The notes below the pieces were generated by a model, which was not told where the DNA came from, ran no database searches, and was given only the letters and a program-made list of their open reading frames with translations. A stretch of 64,000 bases of DNA from Photorhabdus luminescens subsp. luminescens (lineage in GTDB: Bacteria; Pseudomonadota; Gammaproteobacteria; Enterobacterales; Enterobacteriaceae): positions 1-64,000 of the forward strand of contig NZ_JXSK01000002.1 in NCBI RefSeq assembly GCF_001083805.1, read 5' to 3'. The translations under genes were made by a program, and so were the position numbers. Positions 1 through 8,083 of this stretch are shown one piece after another (position 1 is the first letter of the stretch; each line of letters begins with the position of its first letter).

Positions 1-1
1 T

Positions 2-961
2 ATTATTCAGCTTACAGATGTGGTTGGTAATAGTAATTCACTCGCTGCAACTCAAAAGCTTGTTTCTGATGTCAATGATAATGCTAACAATAGATTAGCC
101 AAAAACCAAAATGGGGCGGATATTCCCAATAAAAATGAGTTTGTGAAAAATCTCGACTTATTGGAAACCGTCAATTTGGCGAAAAATGCTGTGCCGAATA
201 GTAGGACAATTAATGGTAAATCGCTGACTGGAGATATCAATTTAGGGGCTGGCGATGTGGGAGCATTTAGGCTCGGATTAACAGGAAAATATTCTGTTGA
301 TAACCAAGTCCCGTGGAATGTAGATTCAGGATCATATGACCTACTGCATCCGAAATTTAGTGATCATGTTGTGCACTTCTATAATGGCGTTGGAAGTTGT
401 CCGGCTTTTCAGTTGAAAGTGCATTACAAAAACGGCGGTATTGCTTATCGCTCGGCGCGTGATAATTATGGATTTGAAGAAGATTGGACTAGCATTTATA
501 CAACCAAAAACAAACCTACTGTAAATGAACTTGGTTTATCAGAAACCGTAGCATTGGCGAGAAATGCGGTTCCTAATAGCAGGAGAATTAACGGCAAAGC
601 GTTAACTGAAGACATCAATCTGGTAGCCGGAGATGTGGGGGCGTATTCACGTGCGGAAGTTGACGAACGATATCAAAAGAAAGGCTCTAATCAGAGATGG
701 CAGAAAATAGGAACCAGCAGAGATAGCGGAAGTAGCATATTACTAAGTCAGGACATAAGAGGAAGATGTATATATTTACGTACTGGTAACCCTGGTATAT
801 TTTTACCTTTACAAATGCCTCCGATCGATAATATTTTGGTTGGTACTGGATATGGATCAAAAGGGTGGCTTGTTGTGCATTCGTCAGATGGCGGATTGAG
901 ATTATCTATAGTAAACAAAGAAGATTGCCCTGATATCATAGAAATTTATATTGCTGACTAG
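2..961 (+). CDS. Phage tail-fibre protein, 5' end cut by the window edge
   Basis: The reading frame is open to the first base, and the codons before the first possible GTG (IIQLTD) match the middle of the fibre genes downstream, so the N-terminus lies outside the window. What remains starts inside the shared linker (IQLTD, AATQKL, NQNGADIPNKNEF). It then has two copies of a motif reading roughly VPNSR-INGK-LT-DINL-AGDVGA, near residues 60-80 and 185-210, with a different block of sequence between them. Such repeats are typical of the distal shaft of trimeric tail fibres that bind the target cell. The C-terminus differs from the GWQKLPSGLI tip of the next three fibres. It is the most upstream visible member of the array and is followed at once by a hairpin terminator. 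The host-receptor role is inferred from the family. Confidence 0.8.
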   Translation: MIQLTDVVGNSNSLAATQKLVSDVNDNANNRLAKNQNGADIPNKNEFVKNLDLLETVNLAKNAVPNSRTINGKSLTGDINLGAGDVGAFRLGLTGKYSVDNQVPWNVDSGSYDLLHPKFSDHVVHFYNGVGSCPAFQLKVHYKNGGIAYRSARDNYGFEEDWTSIYTTKNKPTVNELGLSETVALARNAVPNSRRINGKALTEDINLVAGDVGAYSRAEVDERYQKKGSNQRWQKIGTSRDSGSSILLSQDIRGRCIYLRTGNPGIFLPLQMPPIDNILVGTGYGSKGWLVVHSSDGGLRLSIVNKEDCPDIIEIYIAD

Positions 962-967
962 AATTAT

Positions 968-988
968 GGGCTGCATGGCAGCCCTTTT
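968..988 (+). terminator. Rho-independent terminator after fibre 1
   Basis: A 7-bp perfect stem (gggctgc/gcagccc) with a 3-base loop is followed by TTTT, seven bases after the stop codon of the first fibre gene. Confidence 0.8.
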
Positions 989-1312
989 CCCATTTATTTT
1001 TTAGGAGATAATTTATCCCCCTATTTGATAAAGATATTTATCGAACAAACACAAAACAAATATAACAATCCAAATAAGATAAAATAATTTCCAAATGTAA
1101 AATATAAACATTTCGAATATGTTTTAGATTACAAGATGTTAAGCGATTTATTGCCAGCAATTATACACAAATAATTAATCATTTGATTAATATAATCTTA
1201 CCATCCTCTTTTTGGGGTAGACTATAATTGAAATTAATCTCGATAAATTACCTGTACTATAACTCAACATGTTAATTACAGAAGAATATTATTTTACTTA
1301 AGGAAAGTACAT
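989..1312 (+). promoter_or_regulatory. AT-rich leader of fibre 2
   Basis: No gene is seen here. The last 150 bases resemble the leaders of fibres 3 and 4 (see the copies near 3061 and 4670): an ATAATTAA block, a T-rich tract and an 'agact' segment before the gene. A TATAAT hexamer lies at 1223-1228, but I see no good -35 box at the right spacing, so the promoter call is tentative. Confidence 0.35.
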
Positions 1313-2140
1313 ATGAATCTAAAGAATGATTTTAAGGCGTTTTCTATTGGTAATAACGCTAATGTAGTGAGCCAAGAAAGATACGAAGAAAGTCAGAATT
1401 TACAAACTGGGTTTCCCCCAGAAAATATTACCACTCATATATTAAATAAAGCATTACGCCAGTCGTCCACAATAGCCTCTGTTGTAGCTGATTTTATTGC
1501 GACAGAATCTGGCAGTGATGTCTTAGATGATGGTAATACAGCCAAACTTACTACACAATTAAATAAAGCGTTAGAAAAAAAAATTACCACAAAAATTCCC
1601 GATGCCTCATTAACACAGAAAGGTGTTGTTCAGCTTACCAATGTGGTTGGCAATAGTAATACACTGGCTGTAACTCAGAAGCTTGCCTCCGATATAAATG
1701 ATAATGCTAATAAAAGACTAGAGAAAACGCAAAACGGCGCAGATATCCCCAATAAAAATGCATTTGTGAAAAACCTGGGACTAAATGAAGCCGCAAAACG
1801 GGAAGTGGGAACTGGAGTTAATCAAATTCCAGATATGTCGTCTTTCGGCGCAAACTTGGTTCAGAATGGTTGGCAAAAATTACCTTCAGGTTTAATTGAA
1901 ATGTGGGGAATAGCACTAGTTTCTCTCGGTGGAAATCCTAATGGCGGATATGTTAATAACTTTCCAATACCATTCCCAAATAAATGTTTTAGCATCACAT
2001 TAACTCACAATGATTGGGACCCCGGAGCAGCAGGAATATTCGGGGCATCTGTAGTAAGTCAGAGTCAGTTCAAATGTTACAGAAGTTCTACCCCTCATAC
2101 GCCTAATGTTTATACCTATTTTAGGGCAATAGGATATTAA
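1313..2140 (+). CDS. Phage tail-fibre protein (cassette 2)
   Basis: A 275-residue fibre in three parts. The N-terminal attachment region opens with NDFKAFSIG and continues through LNKALRQSS and the DVLDDGN segment. The shared linker runs from about residue 98 to 165 (KGVVQLT, NSNTLAVTQKL, NGADIPNKN). The C-terminal tip contains GWQKLPSGLIEMWG, NNFPIPFPNKC and a final AIGY, matching the gp53-like C-terminal domain of tail fibres. The ATG has a good ribosome site (aagga). A tfa gene follows 55 bases downstream. The N-terminal type is known from P2/Mu-like tails and R-type bacteriocins, so this array may serve a neighbouring tail cluster to the left of the window; that is inference. Confidence 0.88.
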   Translation: MNLKNDFKAFSIGNNANVVSQERYEESQNLQTGFPPENITTHILNKALRQSSTIASVVADFIATESGSDVLDDGNTAKLTTQLNKALEKKITTKIPDASLTQKGVVQLTNVVGNSNTLAVTQKLASDINDNANKRLEKTQNGADIPNKNAFVKNLGLNEAAKREVGTGVNQIPDMSSFGANLVQNGWQKLPSGLIEMWGIALVSLGGNPNGGYVNNFPIPFPNKCFSITLTHNDWDPGAAGIFGASVVSQSQFKCYRSSTPHTPNVYTYFRAIGY

Positions 2141-2195
2141 TTAAAAAAAATTAATTTACCATAATGATTATTTAACTAAAATTGGCAAAAAAATC

Positions 2196-2630
2196 ATGAA
2201 CGATAAAAACTATGTATTCAGTGCATTAAATAAAGCATTTTACCCACTATCATTACAACAGGATTATATTCAAGCAGGTTCATGGCCAAATGATCCTATA
2301 TCTGTAACTGATGACATATTCCATCAATTTTCAGGAATACCGCCAGAAGGAAAAATACTTTCTTCTGGCGAAGATGGTCTTCCTTGTTGGGAAGATATCC
2401 CACCTCCAACAAAAGAGGAATTGATATCGATAGCAGAAGCCCAAAGAGCACAATTCATATCTCTTGCAAATGAGAAAATAACGCCGCTGGCCGATGCTGT
2501 CGAACTTGATATAGCTACAAATGAAGAAACACTATTACTTAAAGAGTGGAAAACATATCGTGTGATGCTTAATCGAATTGATACTTCAACAGCCGCGGAA
2601 ATTGATTGGCCAATTTTACCATTATCGTAA
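2196..2630 (+). CDS. tfa: Tail-fibre assembly chaperone (tfa), cassette 2
   Basis: This 144-residue protein belongs to the caudoviral tail-fibre-assembly family. It has an N-terminal segment ending near SGIPPEG, a central GLPCWEDIPPPTKEE stretch, and a helical C-terminal half with ITPLADAVELDIATNEE, LLLKEWKTYRVMLNRID and a terminal IDWPILPLS. The last part is the classic tfa signature (W-K-Y-R-V-x-L-N-R, then W-P). Tfa proteins bind the tip of the cognate fibre and help it trimerise. It follows its fibre gene directly and is closed by a terminator. It is nearly identical to the tfa of cassette 3, a sign of recent duplication. Confidence 0.9.
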   Translation: MNDKNYVFSALNKAFYPLSLQQDYIQAGSWPNDPISVTDDIFHQFSGIPPEGKILSSGEDGLPCWEDIPPPTKEELISIAEAQRAQFISLANEKITPLADAVELDIATNEETLLLKEWKTYRVMLNRIDTSTAAEIDWPILPLS

Positions 2631-2639
2631 TTAACAAAA

Positions 2640-2671
2640 AGGCCGGGAATAGGATAATACCCGGTCTTTAT
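2640..2671 (+). terminator. Terminator after tfa of cassette 2
   Basis: The inverted repeat ggccggg/cccggtc is followed by TTTATC. The same terminator, with small changes, recurs after the tfa of cassette 3 and after the tfa remnant of cassette 4. Confidence 0.7.
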
Positions 2672-2815
2672 CATTTTATTGATTCTGGTATTTTATAGCC
2701 ACTCAATATCAACAATCATTAAAATATTAAACCAATTCAGTCATACCACATAACGCCCCAGAGAATAAATGAGATTTTATTTATTAAAACATTTATTTTA
2801 GCCTCCTCAATAAGA

Positions 2816-2913
2816 TATAACCCAATATTGAACCCCAGGAAGCATAGCGAACTATGTAATCAGGGTGAGCGAGAACAGCCAACAAAGAAGCAACTTGAAA
2901 GATGACGGATATA
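2816..2913. repeat. ERIC element, internally shortened
   Basis: Beginning with TATAACCCAATA and ending with ACTTGAAAGATGACGGATATA, it carries the hallmark CCCCAGGA-GC and CAGGGTGAGCGA blocks of enterobacterial repetitive intergenic consensus sequences. It is about 98 bp rather than 127 bp, because the arm after CCCAATA (compare the full copy at 7016) is largely missing. It creates a spurious 68-codon frame on the - strand. The rest of the 2631-3206 gap is AT-rich and shows no gene. Confidence 0.8.
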
Positions 2914-3060
2914 CAAATAATTAGAACAAATAGACTTAAATAATAACAATCACTCAACCTTCTCAGACCATAAATTAAATTAATAAAAATCATTTTCAAA
3001 TATAAAATGCAAACATTTCAGATTACAAATCATTAACATATTCATTACCACCAATTATAT

Positions 3061-3120
3061 AAAAATAGTTAACCCTATAAGCTATAAGAATATTCCATTA
3101 TTCTTTTTTCTAACTAAACT
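3061..3120 (+). repeat. Repeated fibre leader, copy before cassette 3
   Basis: This 60-base segment aligns closely with 4670-4730 and more loosely with 1167-1225. All three have an AATTAA or GTTAAC block, 'ataag-tataa', a T-rich tract and an 'a-act' motif about 90 bases before a fibre start codon. The cassettes therefore seem to have been duplicated together with their 5' regions. A promoter is likely inside but cannot be pinned down. Confidence 0.55.
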
Positions 3121-3206
3121 GTAGCTGGCGTGAATAGGGAAAAATTATTTTTATAAAAATTCACTATATTGTTTATAAAATGCAGTACTTAATTGGAGAA
3201 AAATAT

Positions 3207-4025
3207 ATGAGTCAAAAGAATGATTTTAAGGCTTTTTCTGTTAGTGACAATGCAAATATAGTGAAGCAAGAAGCATATGAAAAAGAACAAAAATTGCAAA
3301 CTGGGTTTCCAACAGGAGATATTACCGCTGAACTATTAAATAAGGCATTACGTCAGTCGTCAACCATATCCACTGTCGTCGCTAATTTTATCGCAACACA
3401 ATCTGGCGAAGACGTTCTGGATAATGGGGATATAGACAAACTAACCACCCAATTTAAGAAATCCTTAGAACAAAAAAACACAACAGAAATTCGAGATGCC
3501 TCATTAACAGAAAAAGGAATTATTCAGCTCACAGATCAAATAGGCGACAGTAATACACTCGCTGCAACTCAGAAGCTTGTTTCTGATGTAAGTAATAATG
3601 CTCTGGCAAAAGACCAAAACGGCGCAGACATTCCTAATAAAGCTGAGTTTATAAAGAACCTTGGTTTATCAGATTCAACAAATATAACAATAGGGAATGG
3701 TGAAAATCAGGTACCTAATATGTCGTTTTTCACCTCTAACCTGAATCAGGTCGGATGGCAGAAATTACCTTCAGGTTTAATTGAAATGTGGGGAATAGCA
3801 TCAGTTAAAGGCAATGCTTATGCCGAATCTGGTGCTTTAAATCACTTTCCAATCCCATTCCCGAATAAATGTCTCAACGTCACGTTAACTCACGTTGGTA
3901 ATGCACCTCAACATGCCGGCATATTTTCAATAATGACGGTCAATAATAGCCAATTCCAATGTTTTAGCAGCATTCCAAATTTACAAATTCCTGTAGCAGC
4001 ATTTTATAGAGCAATAGGGTATTAA
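3207..4025 (+). CDS. Phage tail-fibre protein (cassette 3)
   Basis: I start this 272-residue fibre at the ATG that begins MSQKNDFKAFS, because a GGAG ribosome site precedes it and the paralogues start at the same place; an ATG 27 bases upstream is in frame but lacks this. The layout is the same as cassette 2: attachment domain, shared linker (KGIIQLT, SNTLAATQKL, QNGADIPNKAEF) and gp53-like tip (GWQKLPSGLIEMWG, FPIPFPNKC, AIGY). The linker is about four residues shorter than in the paralogues. The tip is the most divergent part relative to cassettes 2 and 4, as expected if the copies target different surface receptors (inference). The stop codon is one base from the tfa start. Confidence 0.88.
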   Translation: MSQKNDFKAFSVSDNANIVKQEAYEKEQKLQTGFPTGDITAELLNKALRQSSTISTVVANFIATQSGEDVLDNGDIDKLTTQFKKSLEQKNTTEIRDASLTEKGIIQLTDQIGDSNTLAATQKLVSDVSNNALAKDQNGADIPNKAEFIKNLGLSDSTNITIGNGENQVPNMSFFTSNLNQVGWQKLPSGLIEMWGIASVKGNAYAESGALNHFPIPFPNKCLNVTLTHVGNAPQHAGIFSIMTVNNSQFQCFSSIPNLQIPVAAFYRAIGY

Positions 4026-4026
4026 T

Positions 4027-4461
4027 ATGAATGATAAAAACTATGTATTTAGCGCATTAAATAAAGCATTTTATCCGCTATCATTACAGCAGGATTACAT
4101 TGAAGCAGACTCATGGCCAAACGATCCCATATCTGTAACTGATGACATATTCCATAAGTTCTCTGGAATACCACCAGAAGGAAAAATACTCTCCTCTGGC
4201 GAAGATAGTCTTCCTTGTTGGGAAGATATTCCACCACAGACAAAAGAGGAATTGATATCTATAGCCGAAAGCCAAAAAGCGCAATTTATATCTCTTGCAA
4301 ATGAAAAAATAACGCCGCTTGCTGATGCGGTCGAACTTGATATAGCAACAGACGAAGAAATGCTATTACTCAAAGAATGGAAAAAATACCGCGTGATGCT
4401 TAATCGGGTTGATACGTCAAACGCACCAGAAATTGACTGGCCAATTACGCCATTATCGTAA
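4027..4461 (+). CDS. tfa: Tail-fibre assembly chaperone (tfa), cassette 3
   Basis: At 144 residues it is almost the same protein as the tfa of cassette 2, sharing SGIPPEGKILSSGED, PCWEDIPP, ITPLADAVELDIAT, the KYRVMLNR signature and a C-terminal IDWPI-PLS. It assists folding and trimerisation of the cassette-3 fibre by analogy with the family. The start codon is one base beyond the fibre stop (TAATATG), so the two are probably translationally coupled. A strong terminator follows. High conservation of tfa beside divergent fibre tips suggests one chaperone type can serve several tips, which share a common C-terminal fold. Confidence 0.9.
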   Translation: MNDKNYVFSALNKAFYPLSLQQDYIEADSWPNDPISVTDDIFHKFSGIPPEGKILSSGEDSLPCWEDIPPQTKEELISIAESQKAQFISLANEKITPLADAVELDIATDEEMLLLKEWKKYRVMLNRVDTSNAPEIDWPITPLS

Positions 4462-4470
4462 TTAACAAAC

Positions 4471-4502
4471 AGACCGGGATTCAGGCAGAACCCGGTCTTT
4501 AT
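4471..4502 (+). terminator. Terminator after tfa of cassette 3
   Basis: An 8-bp perfect stem (agaccggg/cccggtct) with a 12-base loop is followed by a T-rich tail. Confidence 0.8.
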
Positions 4503-4669
4503 CATTTTATTATTGCCAATACTACAGCGGTAAATATCCTGTCATCATATAAGCTATCCTCCGCCAATATTTTTTAGCTTATGCGATATTAGTGAATCAT
4601 ATGTCATTGAAATTTACTTTCCAGAACAAACCTTTCAACATGGAAATTATTTATTACTAAAATATATGA

Positions 4670-4730
4670 AAAATAATTAACCCCATAAGATATAAAAACA
4701 TTTAATTATTATTTTTTATCTCTAGACTAT
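4670..4730 (+). repeat. Repeated fibre leader, copy before cassette 4
   Basis: The segment aligns base for base over most of its length with 3061-3120 (aattaaccc-ataag-tataa, then a T-rich tract). It marks the duplicated 5' end of the cassette. The remaining bases between 4503 and 4807 are AT-rich with no gene visible. Confidence 0.55.
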
Positions 4731-4807
4731 GAGCGATAGTAAATTATCTTTACAATAATTTAAAAAATCACCTATAAAACCCACTATTGAATTTTAGGGA
4801 AATATAT

Positions 4808-5635
4808 ATGAATCTCAAGAATGATTTTAAAGCGTTTTCTGTTAGAGATGGTGCTAATGTGGTGGCTCAAAATTTATATGAAGAGCTTCCAGAATTACAG
4901 TCTGGATTTCCGCCAAGAGATCTTACCACTCATATATTAAATAAGGCATTACGTCAGTCATCAACAATATCATCGGTTGTAGCTGATTTTATTTCAACAG
5001 AATCTGGTAGTGATGTTTTGGATGATGGTAATATCGCCAAACTCACGGCACAATTAAATAAAGCATTAGAGAAAAAAATCACAACAAAAATTTCTGATGC
5101 CTCATTAACACAAAAAGGTATTGTTCAACTCACAGATGGAATTGGCAATAGTAATACATTGGCTGCAACACAGAAGCTTGTCTCCGATATAAATAATAAT
5201 GCCAATAACAGACTAGAAAAAACGCAAAACGGCGCAGATATTCCTGATAAAAATGAGTTTGTGAAAAACTTAGGTTTAGATAAAGCTGCAAACCTGAAAG
5301 TAGGCAATGGAATTAATCAGATTCCAGATATGTCGTTTTTCACCGCAGACTTGGTTAAGAATGGCTGGCAAAAATTGCCTTCGGGTTTAATTATCATGTG
5401 GGGATTAGCACAAGTTTATAACCATAGCAGCCCTCAATCTGGGTATTTAAATAACTTTCCAATCCCATTTCCAAATCAATGCGTTAGCATCACATTGACT
5501 CACCGTGGTAATGATCCTCAAGCAGCAGGTATATTCTCATCAACGATAGAAAATAAGAATCAGTTTCGGTGTTATAAAAATCTTAATTACCATAAACTCA
5601 CTACTTTTACATTTTTTATGGCAATAGGATATTAA
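4808..5635 (+). CDS. Phage tail-fibre protein (cassette 4)
   Basis: The chosen ATG (MNLKNDFKAFSV, 275 residues) has an AGGGA ribosome site and matches cassette 2; a TTG 21 bases upstream is in frame but less likely. The order is the same: attachment region, linker (KGIVQLTDGIG, SNTLAATQKL, QNGADIPDKNEF) and gp53-like tip (GWQKLPSGLIIMWG, NNFPIPFPNQC, AIGY). The N-terminal two thirds is very close to cassette 2, while the tip carries its own variable loops. The downstream chaperone gene is broken, so this fibre would depend on one of the intact tfa copies if it is made at all. Confidence 0.88.
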   Translation: MNLKNDFKAFSVRDGANVVAQNLYEELPELQSGFPPRDLTTHILNKALRQSSTISSVVADFISTESGSDVLDDGNIAKLTAQLNKALEKKITTKISDASLTQKGIVQLTDGIGNSNTLAATQKLVSDINNNANNRLEKTQNGADIPDKNEFVKNLGLDKAANLKVGNGINQIPDMSFFTADLVKNGWQKLPSGLIIMWGLAQVYNHSSPQSGYLNNFPIPFPNQCVSITLTHRGNDPQAAGIFSSTIENKNQFRCYKNLNYHKLTTFTFFMAIGY

Positions 5636-5680
5636 TTAAAAAAATTATTTTTATTATTTAATTAAAACTGGCAAAGAATT

Positions 5681-5998
5681 ATGAATAACAAAAACCATGT
5701 ATTCAGTGCATTAAATAAAGCATTTTATCCGCTATCATTACAGCAAGATTATATTCAAGCAAGCTGATGGCCAAATGACCCTATATCTGTAACTGATGAT
5801 ATATTCCATAAGTTCTCAGGAATACCGCCAGAAGGAAAAATACTCTCCTCTGGCGAAGATAATCTTCCTTGTTGGGAAGATATTCCACCACCGACAAAAG
5901 AGGAATTGATATCCATAGCATAAAGCCAAAAAGCACAATTTATATTTCTTGCAAATGAAAAAATAACGCCGCTTGCTGATGCGGTCGAACTTGATATA
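5681..5998 (+). pseudogene. Broken tfa of cassette 4, N-terminal two thirds
   Basis: Translation gives a clear tfa (MNNKNHVFSALNKAFYPLS, SGIPPEGKILSSGED, PCWEDIPP, ITPLADAVELDI). It is interrupted by an in-frame TGA after QDYIQAS and a TAA after EELISIA. The homology then stops abruptly after VELDI, where the leader of the next fibre gene begins. The missing C-terminal end (EFDW-PLS and the terminator) is found about 900 bases further on, after that fibre gene. So the gene has both point decay and an interruption by cassette 5. Confidence 0.85.
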
Positions 5999-6028
5999 AA
6001 CAAAACATTAAATATTAGGAAAATTGAC

Positions 6029-6859
6029 ATGAGTCACAAGAATGATTTTAAAGCATTTTCTATTAAAGATGGTGCTAATGTGGTGGATCAATATTTATAT
6101 GAAAATAGTCCAGAGTTGCAGACTGGATTTCCACCAGATGGTTTTATCCCCCATATATTAAATAAGGCATTACGTCAGTCATCAACAATATCATCTGTTG
6201 TAGCTGATTTTATTGCGACAGAATCTGGCAGTGATGTTTTGGATGATGGTAATATCACCAAACTCACTGCACAATTAAATAAAGCATTAGAGAAAAAAAC
6301 CTCAACAAAAATTCCTGATGCCTCATTAACACAAAAAGGTATTGTTCAATTCACAGATATCATTGGCAATAGTAATACACTGGCCGCAACTCAGAAACTT
6401 GTTTCCGATATAAATGATAATGCTAACGGCAGATTGGCCAAAAACCAAAATGGCGCAGACATTCCTAACAAAAATGAGTTTGTGAAAAATCTCGGTTTAT
6501 TGGAATTATTATTGGCAGGTACTCCTTTGTTTACACAAGGGGATAATTTTATGACCTTTAAAATTCCATTTTTTAGTGGATTAAAAAGAAAATATCTCTT
6601 ATTCCAATCTGTATATGCAAAGGCTCCAAATTTAGCTAACGAGGGGAAATTCACTATCACATACCCAATTGCATACTCTTATGAACCTCATGCTATACTT
6701 TCCAGCATGGGAGGATATATCAGTGGCGGTAACTATGGCGAAGGAGCTGATATATTAAAAATCAACAAAGAAAATCTAGTAATAATATCACATTGGCAGT
6801 CTCGCAATACAACCTTTCCGCCTGTACGCATATTTGTAGTAGGGGTATCAGATAATTAA
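6029..6859 (+). CDS. Phage tail-fibre protein with a different tip (cassette 5)
   Basis: The 276-residue product has the usual attachment region (MSHKNDFKAFSI, LNKALRQSS) and linker (KGIVQFTD, SNTLAATQKL, QNGADIPNKNEFVKNLGL). After about residue 155 the sequence is unrelated to the gp53-like tips: it begins LLELLLAGTPLFTQGDNF and continues with a beta-rich, glycine-containing segment (GGYISGGNYGEGAD) to the end. It looks like a tip swap behind a conserved linker, the usual way tail fibres change host range. It has no full repeated leader, starts only 30 bases after the truncated tfa, and lies between the two pieces of that gene. Confidence 0.85.
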   Translation: MSHKNDFKAFSIKDGANVVDQYLYENSPELQTGFPPDGFIPHILNKALRQSSTISSVVADFIATESGSDVLDDGNITKLTAQLNKALEKKTSTKIPDASLTQKGIVQFTDIIGNSNTLAATQKLVSDINDNANGRLAKNQNGADIPNKNEFVKNLGLLELLLAGTPLFTQGDNFMTFKIPFFSGLKRKYLLFQSVYAKAPNLANEGKFTITYPIAYSYEPHAILSSMGGYISGGNYGEGADILKINKENLVIISHWQSRNTTFPPVRIFVVGVSDN

Positions 6860-6908
6860 CTTTCAACATTCATAGTTGTTATCTATCTCAGATTTTAGAA
6901 TTATTTTG

Positions 6909-6953
6909 ATAAAGCATCGGAATTTGATTGGTCAATTGCGCCATTATCGTAAT
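6909..6953 (+). pseudogene. C-terminal remnant of a tfa gene
   Basis: Fifteen codons read DKASEFDWSIAPLS and stop. They match the last residues of the intact tfa genes (EIDWPI-PLS) and are followed by the same tfa terminator. This is the missing tail end of the broken tfa at 5681. Confidence 0.75.
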
Positions 6954-6961
6954 TAACAAAA

Positions 6962-6993
6962 AGACCGGGATTAAAGTAATACCCGGTCTTTAT
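6962..6993 (+). terminator. Terminator closing the fibre array
   Basis: The stem agaccggg/cccggtct is followed by TTATCATTTTA. It is the third copy of the tfa-type terminator. Confidence 0.8.
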
Positions 6994-7015
6994 CATTTTA
7001 TTTATTCTAATACTA

Positions 7016-7142
7016 TATATCCTTCATCTTTCAAGTTTCTGCTTTGTTGGCTGCTTTCACTTACCCCAGTCACATAGTTATCTATGCTCCTGGGGATGCG
7101 TTCACTTGCCGCCGCGCTGCAAATTGAAATCTATTGGGTATA
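7016..7142. repeat. Full-length ERIC element (127 bp)
   Basis: It begins TATATCCTTCATC and ends CTATTGGGTATA, and is an imperfect palindrome. It contains the ERIC core blocks GCTCCTGGGGATGCGTTCAC and CACTTACCCCAGTCACATAG. Length and motifs fit the enterobacterial repetitive intergenic consensus exactly. Confidence 0.9.
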
Positions 7143-7439
7143 GGTTGTAAATATTCTGTTACTATTCAAGCTATTTTCTCTCAAGACCTATTAACTACAT
7201 AATATTGGAAATTTTACACGTCCTCGACATATTTCCTATATAGCTAACTGAATAATAAAGTTCACATATAAGCGTTTTCTAAGATAGAAAAAATTTCATA
7301 TATTATGGTTTTTTATTGCCATATTTAGTTTTTCAATGTAGTTTATGCCGTATAAAAATACAATAGGTGTGTAAGAGTAAGAAATTAAAACTGACGATAA
7401 CACACTGGTATAAAATGAAAAATAAACTAAGTTATTAAA
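7143..7439. other. Intergenic region before yfhL
   Basis: AT-rich sequence of about 300 bases with no gene. The yfhL promoter should lie here, but I cannot name convincing boxes; the bases just before the yfhL ATG (agttattaaa) contain no good Shine-Dalgarno site. Confidence 0.4.
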
Positions 7440-7700
7440 ATGTCGTTATTAATCAAAAAGAGCTGTATCAATTGTGATATGTGTGAACCCGAATGTCCCA
7501 ATCAGGCGATATCGATGGGAGATGAAATTTATGAGATTGATGCCGACCGTTGTACTGAATGCATCGGTCATTATGATACGCCAACCTGTCAATCAGTCTG
7601 TCCGATAAATAATACTATTATCACCGATCCAGACCGACAGGAAACAGAAGAACAATTGTGGGATAAATTTGTATTACTGCATCATGCAGATAAAATCTGA
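7440..7700 (+). CDS. yfhL: YfhL-type 4Fe-4S ferredoxin
   Basis: The 86-residue protein has two cysteine clusters of the bacterial 2[4Fe-4S] ferredoxin type: C-x2-C-x2-C-x3-C-P near residues 9-20, and C-x2-C-x8-C-x3-C-P near residues 38-55. This wide second spacing is typical of the YfhL/Allochromatium-type ferredoxins. It is a small soluble electron carrier in the cytosol; its partner in enterobacteria is not firmly known. It sits next to acpS as in E. coli, here converging on it with three bases between the stop codons. Confidence 0.93.
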   Translation: MSLLIKKSCINCDMCEPECPNQAISMGDEIYEIDADRCTECIGHYDTPTCQSVCPINNTIITDPDRQETEEQLWDKFVLLHHADKI

Positions 7701-7702
7701 AA

Positions 7703-8083
7703 TTAACGCTCAAGAATAACAGTCGCACAGGCATAGCGGCGCTCATCGGCCAATGTCACATGCAAGGAGGTCGCCCCTAATTGCTTTGCTAACGCGGCCG
7801 CCGCGCCATAGAGCCGCAAAATCGGTTTTCCCAGTGCGTCATTGACCACTTCAAATTGGTTAAATGCCAGCCCATTACGGATACCGGTTCCCAATGCCTT
7901 TGCTGCGGCTTCTTTTACCGCAAAACGTTTAGCCAAAAAACGAACCGGTTTTTCATGTTGCTGATATTGTTCCCATTCTAATTCACTGAGAATGCGTTTT
8001 GCCAAGCGCTCGCCTGAGCGCTCGACAACCCCTTCAATACGGGCAATTTCAACAATATCTGTACCTAACCCAATAATAGCCAT
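7703..8083 (-). CDS. acpS: Holo-[acyl-carrier-protein] synthase
   Basis: AcpS transfers 4'-phosphopantetheine from CoA to the serine of apo-ACP, activating fatty-acid synthesis. The 126 residues match the family length. The N-terminal GLGTDIVEI contains the Mg-binding Asp9, and [15 protein letters not shown] contains the second ligand Glu58. The C-terminal beta strand ends [16 protein letters not shown]. Its ATG overlaps the pdxJ stop codon by one base (TAATG), so the two genes are translationally coupled, the arrangement seen across enterobacteria. Confidence 0.97.
   Translation of the reverse strand: MAIIGLGTDIVEIARIEGVVERSGERLAKRILSELEWEQYQQHEKPVRFLAKRFAVKEAAAKALGTGIRNGLAFNQFEVVNDALGKPILRLYGAAAALAKQLGATSLHVTLADERRYACATVILER

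Noticed and set aside
2793-2999. A 68-codon - strand frame that looks like a small two-segment membrane protein
   Set aside because: It lies over an ERIC repeat and its hydrophobicity comes from the palindromic DNA; no ribosome site is present.
4095-4505. Long antisense frames opposite the tfa genes (also at 2324-2674 and 5755-6030)
   Set aside because: They recur only because the tfa copies are nearly identical; they overlap a clear protein family on the other strand.
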